A stretch of 64,000 bases of DNA. Source: Sphingomonas taxi. Its GTDB lineage: Bacteria > Pseudomonadota > Alphaproteobacteria > Sphingomonadales > Sphingomonadaceae. The notes beneath the pieces were generated by a model, which saw nothing but the letters and a program-made list of their open reading frames with translations, had not been told where the DNA came from and ran no database searches. Numbering within the stretch: the first letter of the stretch is position 1; each line of letters opens with the position of its first letter. Shown here one piece after another: positions 25,087 through 33,498 of this stretch. The translations under genes and the position numbers were made by a program. The DNA is taken from positions 124,001 through 188,000 of the forward strand of contig QFMX01000003.1 in assembly GCA_003240625.1 (NCBI GenBank). Direction: 5' to 3'.

Positions 25087-26652
25087 TTAACGCACCCGTT
25101 CCGGCTTGGCCGGCGGCAACGCCGACAGCGTGAACCGGTCGACATCCATCCACCCCCGGCTCGCCGTCGGCGCGTAGCAAAACAGCGCGAGTTGCTCGCC
25201 CTGGAACGTCCCCGTCCGCCAAGCGAATGCCAGCGGGAAGTCGCCGCCGAGCCCGGTCCAGCGCCGCCCGTCCACACTATACGCCATCCGCGCAAGATCG
25301 GTCGTGAAGTCCATCTCGGTCCGCAACCACAGCGCCTCCGCCCGAGGCAACGGCGCTGTGGCGCGAACCTTCGTCCGCGCACCATCGACCGTATCCTCGG
25401 TCACCTCCATCGCCAGCGTCGCCTTGCCCCCCGCGGCGCCCTGCACCGTGATATTCCCGCTGAACTGCCCGAACGTCCCGAACCCGCAACGATCCCCCGC
25501 CGCCAGATGGCGAATGTCGAGCTTCACCTCGCCCCGGCTCGCCGGCCCCTGCCCCTTCTGCACCAGCGTGTTGCGCGCACTCCAGAACCCGGAAGCGACC
25601 GTCGGTTTCAACCGCAACCACCCCGGCCGCTCGGTCAGCGACCAGCGCGAAGGCTCCGGATTGTGGTTCCACTGCCACTGCAACCCGAGCGTCCGCTTCC
25701 CGAAATCATCCGACGTCGCCGGTTCCGCAAAAATACCTCCGGGGATCGGCTTGGCCGCACGCCGCGGCACGCGACCAGGCGCGTCGCGCGTGCCCCATAC
25801 CGGCCAATCGTCCTGCCAGAACACCGGACTGAGGTTCGTCATCCGTCCGATCGCGCCGCTATCCTCCATCACGAAGCCGAACCAGCGGCCATCGGGCAGG
25901 TCGACCAGCGCACCCTGATGCCCGCCGGTCTTGTCGTCGATCTGGTCGCGCGTTTCCCACGGCCCGAACAGGCTGCGCGACCGCGACACGCTCAGCGCAA
26001 GCCGCGGAGGCAATGCGTTGAACATGTAGTAATAGCCGCCGCGCCGGATGATCTTCGACCCTTCCGCGCCCTTGATGTAATGCACCTTCTGCGACGCGGT
26101 GACGTGCGCCAGCGCCTTGTCGAGCGTCAGCAGCGTGATCGTCCCGTCCGCGGTACTCGCGGTCGCCAGATACGCGCGCCCGTCCGGCTCGATGAACAGC
26201 CCCGGATCGAACGCCTCGCGCTCGAGCTCGTGATAGCGCCACGGCCCGCGCACGTCCTTCGCATACCAGATCCGCGTCTTCTGCCCGACCGGCGTGTTGG
26301 CCAGATAATAGGTGCCGGCGTGGTAGCGTAACGAGGAGGCGTAAAGCCCGTGCCGGTACGCGTTGCCGCCCTTCAGATCATATTCGGGCTTGCCCTCCAG
26401 CCGATCGACGAGATGCGACGCGAGCGTCCAGTTCACCAGATCGCGGCTATGCAGGATCGTGATCCCGGGCGTGTTCGCGAACGTCGTGGTCGCGAAATAA
26501 TAGTCGCTGCCGACGCGGATGATGTCGGGGTCCGGGTAATCCGCGAACAGCACCGGATTGCGAAAAGTCCCGTCGCCCTGATCCGATCGCCACACCTGCG
26601 CCGACGCGACAGTCGCCATCAGCCCCAGCGCGATTGACAACGCGACCCTCAT
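25087..26652 (-). CDS. Family GH43 beta-xylosidase/alpha-L-arabinofuranosidase, secreted
   Basis: 521 residues starting MRVALSIALGLMATVASAQ, a signal peptide; ATG 26652 overlaps the stop of the esterase gene upstream (ATGA). The five-blade propeller shows NPVLFADYPDPDIIRVGSDYY with the catalytic base Asp, SRDLVNWTLASHLVDR, a central EPDGRAYL region, and AEGSKIIRRGGYYYMF where the acid Glu should lie. The C-terminal 200 residues form a concanavalin-like beta-sandwich (FGKRTLGLQWQWNHNPEPS; MDFTTDLARMAYSVDGRRW), as in the larger GH43 xylosidases. It probably removes xylose or arabinose from hemicellulose oligosaccharides; subfamily not resolved. Confidence 0.9.
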   Translation of the reverse strand: MRVALSIALGLMATVASAQVWRSDQGDGTFRNPVLFADYPDPDIIRVGSDYYFATTTFANTPGITILHSRDLVNWTLASHLVDRLEGKPEYDLKGGNAYRHGLYASSLRYHAGTYYLANTPVGQKTRIWYAKDVRGPWRYHELEREAFDPGLFIEPDGRAYLATASTADGTITLLTLDKALAHVTASQKVHYIKGAEGSKIIRRGGYYYMFNALPPRLALSVSRSRSLFGPWETRDQIDDKTGGHQGALVDLPDGRWFGFVMEDSGAIGRMTNLSPVFWQDDWPVWGTRDAPGRVPRRAAKPIPGGIFAEPATSDDFGKRTLGLQWQWNHNPEPSRWSLTERPGWLRLKPTVASGFWSARNTLVQKGQGPASRGEVKLDIRHLAAGDRCGFGTFGQFSGNITVQGAAGGKATLAMEVTEDTVDGARTKVRATAPLPRAEALWLRTEMDFTTDLARMAYSVDGRRWTGLGGDFPLAFAWRTGTFQGEQLALFCYAPTASRGWMDVDRFTLSALPPAKPERVR

Positions 26653-27734
26653 TTGCCGAACGCCAGCGCGCGCGAGAAGAACGGCATCATCTTGTCCTGC
26701 ACGCGCCCGGCGACGCCGCTGGTATGATCGCCCGGATACATCTCGAAGCTGTTCGCGATCCCGTAGCTGTCCAGCGCTGCGTGAAGCTTGCCCGCATCGT
26801 CCTTCAGCCCGTCGCGGTCGCCGACGTCGATCCCGATCGCCGCATAACGCCGCATATTGCCGACATATTGGTCGAGCATTGCCAACGGCGCGTTGGCCGC
26901 CCAGCGCGCCATCACGTCGGGCTGCGGCACGCCGTCCTTGACCGGCAGATCGAGATACAGCGGCGGTGCCTTGGGATTGGGCGACCACGCCGCGGCGGTC
27001 GCGAGTTGCGCGCGCTGCCCCCACGACAAGGTCGCGCTGTCCGCGGGCGAGCGCAGCGCGCGGATCGCGGTCTCTGTCGCCGCATCGGGCGTGCCGAGCG
27101 CACGCGTAGAGAGGCAGCACGGGCTCATCATGTAGAGCGCGCCGAACACGTCCGCGTGCTTCATGCCGATCCGCGCGGTACCGTAACCGCCCATCGAATG
27201 TCCCGCGAGGCCGCGGCTGCGACGGTCCGCGATCGTCCGGTAATGGCCGTCGACATAGCCGACCAGATCGCGCGCGACGAACGTCTCGAAGTCGCCGACC
27301 GTCACCGAACTCGAATAGAACGACCCGTTATGCGCGGTCTTGCTGTCGGGCAGCACGACGATCATCTCGCGCGCGCCCTTGGCAAACGCGCCCTCGATCG
27401 TCTGCGGCACGTGGATCTCGCCGATCCATTGTTCGGCGCCGATCGAATAGCCGTGCAGCGCATAGACCACCGGATAGCGACGCTTCGGGTCGGCGCGATA
27501 GCTCGGCGGCAGGACCACCAGCACGGCCCGGTCCGGACTTTCGCCTTCGAGATTGCCTTCGATCGCGGGCGAGTGGACGGTAATCCGCTCGATCGTCACC
27601 GGGCGCGCACCGGCGACGGGCGGCGGTGCCGGCGTCTTCACCTGCGCCGATGCGGGATCGATCGACAGCATCGCCAACGCGGTGCCGAATGTGGCAAGAA
27701 CTCTGTTCACGGACATCCCCTTTTGCTTGTTCAT
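26649..27734 (-). CDS. CE1/esterase-D-like alpha/beta hydrolase, secreted
   Basis: A 361-residue hydrolase with an N-terminal signal (VLATFGTALAMLSIDPASAQ). The catalytic serine is Ser180 in GLAGHSMGGYGTA. YPVVYALHGYS marks the oxyanion strand, and DHTSGVAGRVQDKMMPFF near the end supplies a histidine. This pattern matches feruloyl and acetylxylan esterases of the esterase-D/CE1 group. Both ends overlap neighbouring glycosidase genes by four bases (GH95 before, GH43 after), which supports a role in de-esterifying the same polysaccharide. Feruloyl versus acetyl specificity is not decidable. Confidence 0.87.
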   Translation of the reverse strand: MNKQKGMSVNRVLATFGTALAMLSIDPASAQVKTPAPPPVAGARPVTIERITVHSPAIEGNLEGESPDRAVLVVLPPSYRADPKRRYPVVYALHGYSIGAEQWIGEIHVPQTIEGAFAKGAREMIVVLPDSKTAHNGSFYSSSVTVGDFETFVARDLVGYVDGHYRTIADRRSRGLAGHSMGGYGTARIGMKHADVFGALYMMSPCCLSTRALGTPDAATETAIRALRSPADSATLSWGQRAQLATAAAWSPNPKAPPLYLDLPVKDGVPQPDVMARWAANAPLAMLDQYVGNMRRYAAIGIDVGDRDGLKDDAGKLHAALDSYGIANSFEMYPGDHTSGVAGRVQDKMMPFFSRALAFGK

Positions 27735-30070
27735 GCGCGCGCCAGATCGCTACCGCGCAGCCTGGCCGCTTTGCCCGGCGTCAGCACGACCTGGACCCGC
27801 CGCGTACCCAGGCGGATCACGCGGCGTCCCGGTAGCTCGCCACGAAACACCGCCTCGACCAGTTCGCCGCCCCGCCACTCCAAATCGACCGCACACCGGC
27901 CGCGCGCGCGCAATCCGGTCACCGATCCAGTCGGCCATGCACGCGGCAGTGCCGGCAGCAGGAGTATCTCGTCGCCCCGGCTCTGCATCAGCATTTCGGC
28001 GATCGCGCGCGTGCCGCCGAAATTGCCGTCGATCTGGAACGGGGGATGCGCGTCGAACAGATTGGGATAGGTCCGCTCGGGCCCCAGCAGGAAGGCGAGG
28101 ATACGGTGCGCGTGATCGCCGTCGCGTAGCCGCGCCCACAGGTTCGCACGCCACGCCGTCGCCCAGCCGGTCGACTCGTCGCCGCGCAGTTCGAGCGAAC
28201 GCCGCGCCGCCTGCGCCAGCGCGGGTGTGCGGTCGAGATCGATCTGGTCGCTCGGGAACAGCCCGTAGAGATGCGATACGTGGCGGTGGTGCGCCTCTGG
28301 CGCGGCCGCGTCCCAGTCGCGCTGCCATTCCTGAAGCTGACCCTCCGCACCGACATGATCGGGTGCGAGGCGCGCGCATGCCGCCGCTATCTCCGCCGCA
28401 AACGGGGCATCGATCGCGAGCAACGCCGCCGCCCGCCCGACCTGATCGAACAGATCGCGCAGGATCTGCATGTCCATCGCCGGCCCAGCGCAGATCGACG
28501 CGCCCGCCGGATGGATGTTCTCGGGCGACAGCGACGGATTGGTCACCAGCGCGCCGGTCGCAGGATCGGTCTGGAGCGTATCGAGGAAGAACAATGCCGC
28601 CCCGCGCATCAGCGGATAGACCGAGCGCAGATAGGCGAGATCGCGCCCGTAATCGTAGCGGTCCCACAGATGCGTGCACAACCACGCGCCGCCGGTCGGC
28701 CACAGTCCCCACTCGGCCCCGTCGATCGGCGCGGTCGCCCGCCACAGATCGGTGTTGTGATGGCAAACCCAGCCGCGCGCGCCGTACATTTCCTGCGCGG
28801 TGCGTTCGCCGGTGACCGCCAGTTCGCGCACCATCCGCACCAGCGGCTCGGTACATTCGGCGAGCGCGGTGACCTCCGCCGGCCAGTAGTTCATCTCGGT
28901 ATTGATGTTGACGGTGTATTTGGACTCCCAGGGCGGCTTGATCTGGTCGTTCCAGATGCCCTGGAGATTGGCGGGCTGGCTGCCGGGCCGCGACGACGCG
29001 ATCAGCAGATAGCGGCCATAGTCGAAATACAGCGCGGCGAGCGCCGGGTCGGCGGCGGCATCGTTCGCGCGGATACGCTCGTCGGTCGGGCGGTCTGCAA
29101 TCGCCGTCCGCCCGAGATCCAACGTAACGCGGCGGAACAGCGCCCGATGCGCGGCGATCGTCTCGGTGCGGATACGGTCGATCCCGCGAGTTTGGACCCG
29201 ATCGAGCGTTGCCAGCGTCGCGGCCTCGGGGTCTCCACTCACGTCATCGAAACGACGATAGCTCGTCGCCATCGCGATCGACACGGTAACCGATCGCGCG
29301 CCGCGAACGTGCAGACTATCACCATCGGTGACGATCGTCCCGCCGGTGGTCGACACCTGCGCGCGGGCCGCGAACCTTAATCGCCCCACGATACCCGCGC
29401 GCTCGCCGTTACGCCCGGTCAGCGTCAACATCGCCCCGCTCGCCAAGACGACTGCGTCGGGGTGCGGCGACGTCAAACCGATGCGGACATCGAAGGGGCG
29501 ATCCGCGGTGACCTGTACGACGATCACCTGATCGCCCGGTGCGGCGAACACCTCACGGTGGAACCGCGTGCCGCCTGCGGTGAAGCTGGTCGTGGCGATC
29601 GCCGTGTCGAGATCGAGGTCGCGGCGATACGCCGAGATCGCGCCGATCCCCGGCATGTCGAGCAGCAGATCGCCGACCGGCTGGTACGCCATCTGCGTCC
29701 TTGGCACGCCCATCAGCTTGGCGTTCGCCAAAGCCTGCGCCTCGGCGAACTTGCCGGTATCGATCAGCCGTCGCACTTCGGGAAGTGTATCCCGCGCCGC
29801 CGGGTTGACCGGATCATAGGGCCCGCCCGTCCACAGCGTGTCTTCGTTGAGCTGCAACCGCTCGGTGACAGTGCCGCCGAACACCATCGCCCCGAGCCGG
29901 CCATTGCCCACCGGCAAAGCCTCGGTCCAGGCGACGGCCGGTTGGCGATACCACAGCCGCGCTTCCTTCCCCGCCGCCGACGCCGACCAAGCAGGTATAG
30001 GCACGACCAGAGCCGCGGCGCCTGCCGCTGCCCCCTCCAGTAGATCGCGCCGTGAAGGATCGCTAGGCAT
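27731..30070 (-). CDS. Family GH95 alpha-L-fucosidase/alpha-L-galactosidase, Tat-exported
   Basis: 779 residues. The N-terminus SRRDLLEGAAAGAAALVVPIP is a twin-arginine signal. The GH95 start LWYRQPAVAWTEALPVGNGRLGAM is followed by LNEDTLWTGGPYDP. Active-site parts are NINTEMNYWPAEV (about 385-395, the asparagine pair that activates water), HRHVSHLYGLFPSDQID (about 598-614) and IDGNFGGTRAIAEM (about 680). It inverts alpha-linked L-fucose, or L-galactose in some members. Fucose occurs on xyloglucan and L-galactose on complex xylans. The 234-bp gap before it (30071-30304) suggests a promoter of its own. Confidence 0.93.
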   Translation of the reverse strand: MPSDPSRRDLLEGAAAGAAALVVPIPAWSASAAGKEARLWYRQPAVAWTEALPVGNGRLGAMVFGGTVTERLQLNEDTLWTGGPYDPVNPAARDTLPEVRRLIDTGKFAEAQALANAKLMGVPRTQMAYQPVGDLLLDMPGIGAISAYRRDLDLDTAIATTSFTAGGTRFHREVFAAPGDQVIVVQVTADRPFDVRIGLTSPHPDAVVLASGAMLTLTGRNGERAGIVGRLRFAARAQVSTTGGTIVTDGDSLHVRGARSVTVSIAMATSYRRFDDVSGDPEAATLATLDRVQTRGIDRIRTETIAAHRALFRRVTLDLGRTAIADRPTDERIRANDAAADPALAALYFDYGRYLLIASSRPGSQPANLQGIWNDQIKPPWESKYTVNINTEMNYWPAEVTALAECTEPLVRMVRELAVTGERTAQEMYGARGWVCHHNTDLWRATAPIDGAEWGLWPTGGAWLCTHLWDRYDYGRDLAYLRSVYPLMRGAALFFLDTLQTDPATGALVTNPSLSPENIHPAGASICAGPAMDMQILRDLFDQVGRAAALLAIDAPFAAEIAAACARLAPDHVGAEGQLQEWQRDWDAAAPEAHHRHVSHLYGLFPSDQIDLDRTPALAQAARRSLELRGDESTGWATAWRANLWARLRDGDHAHRILAFLLGPERTYPNLFDAHPPFQIDGNFGGTRAIAEMLMQSRGDEILLLPALPRAWPTGSVTGLRARGRCAVDLEWRGGELVEAVFRGELPGRRVIRLGTRRVQVVLTPGKAARLRGSDLARA

Positions 30071-30304
30071 CGGTCCGTCCGCCCAGTTCGCGCGCGCCAG
30101 CCGGTCGATCGGCTGTCCCCCGTTCGAGGGTACAAAGCCGCGTCATCGCCGGAACGAGGTCCGGCGCGCGGACACTGTGCCGACTGGACGGTCGATACGG
30201 CTTTGCGGGGCGGTGGCTGATCAAGGTCATGCTGTCGCTTTCGGCTCTGTCTTCGCGCAACTCTATGTCTCGGTCGTCAGGTGAGGCCAGCCTCGGCGAC
30301 GGCG
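30071..30304 (-). other. Intergenic gap between arabinanase-type GH43 and GH95 genes
   Basis: A 234-bp stretch between two genes transcribed in the same direction (minus). I see no convincing promoter boxes, terminator or LacI-type palindrome. Open frames through it overlap the neighbouring genes and look non-coding. It may hold the GH95 promoter. Confidence 0.4.
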
Positions 30305-31756
30305 CTAGGGTTGCCGAAACGTCCATCGGCCGGCGGGACTGACCGGATCGAACGGCGCGAGCGTCGGCGTGCTCGCGCCGATCGCCACGAGCGCGAGGCC
30401 CGGTTTTCGCCCCGGTGCCGCTTTCGGCGCGATCCGATAGGTGCCGTCGGTCAGCTGATCGATCTGCCACAATTGCTCGCTGGCACCCGTGAAGGTCGCC
30501 ACGGTCTCGACCTCGCCCGCGGCATTGGCAGCGAGCGCGCGGCCGGTACCGGCGATGACGATACTGTAGAACGGCGCGCCGAAATAGCCGCCTGCACCGG
30601 GCACGGGCGCGATCGTCCACCGCTGGCGCGGCCGGTTCATGTAATCACCAAGATCGACGCGGATCGATCCCTGCGGCCAGCCTATTGATTCCTCGGCGAG
30701 CGTCTGGTCCGCGATCGGCGCCACCGGATCGCTTGGCTTCGCCATGAAGCTGCGGCGTGCATCGAACGCTATGCGAACGACATCCGTCGCGAGTTGCAGC
30801 GCATAGCCGCTCCGCTCCGACGCGATCTCATACGTGCCGGGCGCGACATTCTCGCCAGCGACCGGCCAGCCGTCGGTCCACCGAAGCGGCGCAATTCCCA
30901 AGACGCTGCGCCCGCTGCGATCCATGTCCGCCTCGTAATGCATCGAGAATTTTTCGATGCCGTTGCCGAGCTCGATCAGGCCGAAATGGCCGGGACCCAT
31001 GTTTCGCCCGCGCGCGCTGATCACCAGCTTGCCGCCGCCACGCAGCAGCGGCGTGCCCATGTGATCGACATACGGACCGAGCGGGCTACGCGATCGGCCG
31101 ACGCGGATGTGATAGGTGGAATTGGGACCGTCACAGCAGGTCCCGTGCGTCCCGAGCAAATAATAATAGCCGTCGCGATGCATCATCGCGGTGGCCTCCA
31201 TGTCGATCGCGATATCGACCGGCTGGTTACCCGCCACCCGCAGTCCGGTCTTGGGATCGAGCTCGATGATGCGGATCGGTCCGAAATAGGTTCCGTACGT
31301 CAGCCACAGGCGCCCGTCGACGTACAGGAATGCCGGGTCGATCGCGTCGGCGGTCTCGACGCCGTCGCTCGAGGCGACCACGCCGATATCGTAGAATTTG
31401 AACTTCGGCGATTTCGGGTCGAGCGAATAGGTCCACATCATCTTGACCTGGCTGGCGTGTCCGCCGCCCATGCCGCCGCCACCGACCGCATAGGCCATGT
31501 AATAACGGTCACCGATCTTGATGACGTCCGGGGCGACGCCGCCACCGGGACGCTCCGGCCCGCCATGCCATGTCCAGCCGTCCTCGGAGACCAGGCCGCC
31601 GCCGCGCGTGCCGAACGTGTAGTATCTGCCATCCGACAGGGTCACCGTCGAAGGATCGTGGATGAAGGTCTCACCCTGCAACTGTGCCCTGGCCGGCACA
31701 ATGCCGACTGCCAGGATCGTGCAGAGCCCCCGGGCTACCGTAACCAGACGCTTCAT
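30305..31756 (-). CDS. Family GH43 arabinanase-like enzyme with C-terminal ricin-type lectin domain
   Basis: 483 residues beginning MKRLVTVARGLCTILAVGIVPARAQ (signal peptide); ATG 31756 has GGAGGG upstream. GH43 marks are FIHDPSTVTLSDGRYYTFGT (base Asp), DAIDPAFLYVDGRLWLTYG, and DMEATAMMHRDGYYYLLGTH followed by CCDGPNSTYHIRVGRS. The CC-x-G-x-x-STY-x3-VGRS string is typical of endo-1,5-alpha-L-arabinanases. The last 110 residues (GEVETVATFTGASEQLWQID, DGTYRIAPK) look like a ricin-type beta-trefoil carbohydrate-binding module. Predicted to cut arabinan or arabinose side chains outside the cytoplasm. Last gene of the four-gene minus-strand run starting at 35154. Confidence 0.87.
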   Translation of the reverse strand: MKRLVTVARGLCTILAVGIVPARAQLQGETFIHDPSTVTLSDGRYYTFGTRGGGLVSEDGWTWHGGPERPGGGVAPDVIKIGDRYYMAYAVGGGGMGGGHASQVKMMWTYSLDPKSPKFKFYDIGVVASSDGVETADAIDPAFLYVDGRLWLTYGTYFGPIRIIELDPKTGLRVAGNQPVDIAIDMEATAMMHRDGYYYLLGTHGTCCDGPNSTYHIRVGRSRSPLGPYVDHMGTPLLRGGGKLVISARGRNMGPGHFGLIELGNGIEKFSMHYEADMDRSGRSVLGIAPLRWTDGWPVAGENVAPGTYEIASERSGYALQLATDVVRIAFDARRSFMAKPSDPVAPIADQTLAEESIGWPQGSIRVDLGDYMNRPRQRWTIAPVPGAGGYFGAPFYSIVIAGTGRALAANAAGEVETVATFTGASEQLWQIDQLTDGTYRIAPKAAPGRKPGLALVAIGASTPTLAPFDPVSPAGRWTFRQP

Positions 31757-31797
31757 ACGGCCCTCCATTTTTTCGGCTGAACGGGTCGAGACCGACG

Positions 31798-32520
31798 TCA
31801 TCGGACATCGATCTTCAGATCGGTAATCGGCCGGCCATCGGCACCGACGAAACGGACGCAGAAATCGCTGAGGCCCGGTCCGTTGATCACCGCACCGCGA
31901 ATCACGTTGCGGCCCTTGCGGAGCGTCACCCGGTCCGACAGCACGTCGTCCATCACCATGCGGCGATCGTTGAAGAGACCGACGGTCTCTTTCCCGTTCA
32001 ACCACCACATCGATGCCGAGTTGGAGCCCACCGCCAGCCGGACGTCGCGCATCTCGCGCGGGCTGTCGACGACCGTCACCGCCCAGAAGATCACGCCGTA
32101 CGTCGGCTTGCCGAGCGCCTTGGCGAAGTCGAACAGCTTCACGTCGAACGCAGTCGAATCGAGCGCGTGCCAGCGTAACGGCGTCGCGGCCTGCACCAGC
32201 AGCCCGTCGCGCGGCACCGCCCCGAACTGGCCGGGAAAATACTGCGTGGCCAGCGCCTGCCGGACATAGGTGGCGGTGAAGCCCGAATTGCTCCGGTTGG
32301 GCTTGTCGATCGGCTCCAGCAACAGCCAGCGACGCAGGAACCCGTCACTGTCCGGCGTGGTCGCGCCGGGCGTCGCCCGCGCGAAATGCGGCGCTAGCGC
32401 TGTGGTGGTGGCCGCCTCCTGCCCCACGGCGCCCGATGCCAGCCCCGCCAACATACCCAGCGCAAGCAACGGCGCGCTCCGCCATGCCCGTCTTCGGCCT
32501 ATCCCTGCGATCGTCATACC
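31798..32520 (-). CDS. Secreted protein of unknown function, galactose-binding-like beta-sandwich
   Basis: 240 residues. ATG 32520 gives a signal peptide (APLLALGMLAGLASGAVGQEA); the frame upstream is not coding. The rest (FLRRWLLLEPIDKPNRSNSGF, VTVVDSPREMRDVRLAVGSN, SASMWWLNGKETVGLFNDRR, VTLRKGRNVIRGAVINGPGL) has the strand pattern of galactose-binding-like or sialidase-associated jelly-roll modules, in which WWLNGKEV-like turns hold a sugar. No catalytic motif is seen. It lies 31 bp after an esterase gene and 41 bp before the arabinanase-type GH43, so it is probably a stand-alone glycan-binding partner. I do not recognise a named family. Confidence 0.7.
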   Translation of the reverse strand, partial: GMTIAGIGRRRAWRSAPLLALGMLAGLASGAVGQEAATTTALAPHFARATPGATTPDSDGFLRRWLLLEPIDKPNRSNSGFTATYVRQALATQYFPGQFGAVPRDGLLVQAATPLRWHALDSTAFDVKLFDFAKALGKPTYGVIFWAVTVVDSPREMRDVRLAVGSNSASMWWLNGKETVGLFNDRRMVMDDVLSDRVTLRKGRNVIRGAVINGPGLSDFCVRFVGADGRPITDLKIDVR

Positions 32521-32551
32521 CGTGTCCCTCCCCCCATCATCGCGCGCGCGG

Positions 32552-33472
32552 TCATCGACGGACCAGCAGTTGGTTGGCATCGAGCCAGTGCATGAAATGT
32601 TCGAACCATCCGGTGCTGGTCGTACCGGTCTTGCCGAGCCCGAAACCGTGGCCGCCGCCCTGGTAGAGATGGAACTCGACCGGCCGCCCCGCCTTCTGCC
32701 AGGACTCGACGAGCCCGAAGCCCTTGTTCGCGAACAGCGGATCGTCCGCGGCGAGCACGGCGAACAACGGCGGCGCACCCGCTGGAACCGGGACCGCCTC
32801 CATCGACCCATAGATCGGCGCGACGAACGCCAGCCGCGTGTCCGGTGCCGCCAGCGCAGTCGCCATCGTCGTCATGGCGCCTGCCGAAAAGCCGATCATG
32901 CCGATGCGCGCCGGGTCGATCTTCCAGCCATCGGCCCGCGCCCGTACCAGCGCGACCGCAGCGCGCGCATCGGCGATCTGATCGCCGAGCCCCGCGATCG
33001 CATCCGCAGGCCTAAGCCTGCCCTGCGGTCGACCGGCCCCCGCGAACATAGCGGTCACCGCTTTCTCGAACCCGATCATGTCGGCAGGCGTCGGCTTGAG
33101 CCGGTATTTCAGCACGAAGGCCGCGATGCCCCGGTCGGCGAGCGCCTTTGCCACACGCCAGCCCTCATTCTCCATCGACAGCATCAGGAAACCGCCGCCA
33201 GGCGCCACGATCACCGCGGCACCGGTCGCCTTGGCGGGATCGGGCAGGAACGGCGTCAGCGTCGCGGTCGTCACGTTGCGGGTCATCGCGACGCCATATT
33301 GGCGGAACCACGCCTCAGGCGCGGTCTGGTTCTCGACCGAGCCGGTCCCGAGCGGGATCGCAGTCGGCTCGGCCGGCGCCGCCATCGCCGTCATCCGCGC
33401 GTCCTGCGCCATGACCGGCGCAGTCAGTGCGAGCATGGCCGCCACCACGCCAAATCGTCCCGTCCCACGCAT
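32552..33472 (-). CDS. Secreted alpha/beta hydrolase, acetylxylan esterase-like (BD-FAE/HSL type)
   Basis: 306 residues with a signal peptide (FGVVAAMLALTAPVMAQ); ATG 33472 is chosen for this reason. AVIVAPGGGFLMLSMENEGW carries the oxyanion GGG, IGMIGFSAGAMTTM the nucleophile Ser196, and HLYQGGGHGFGLGKTG the catalytic His. This set is common in hemicellulose deacetylases annotated as endo-1,4-beta-xylanase-associated esterases. It lies 26 bp after the type-B carboxylesterase. It probably removes acetyl or aromatic esters from xylan or xyloglucan. Confidence 0.85.
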   Translation of the reverse strand: MRGTGRFGVVAAMLALTAPVMAQDARMTAMAAPAEPTAIPLGTGSVENQTAPEAWFRQYGVAMTRNVTTATLTPFLPDPAKATGAAVIVAPGGGFLMLSMENEGWRVAKALADRGIAAFVLKYRLKPTPADMIGFEKAVTAMFAGAGRPQGRLRPADAIAGLGDQIADARAAVALVRARADGWKIDPARIGMIGFSAGAMTTMATALAAPDTRLAFVAPIYGSMEAVPVPAGAPPLFAVLAADDPLFANKGFGLVESWQKAGRPVEFHLYQGGGHGFGLGKTGTTSTGWFEHFMHWLDANQLLVRR

Positions 33473-33498
33473 CGTCGTTTCCCCTTCGAGAGCCGCAA

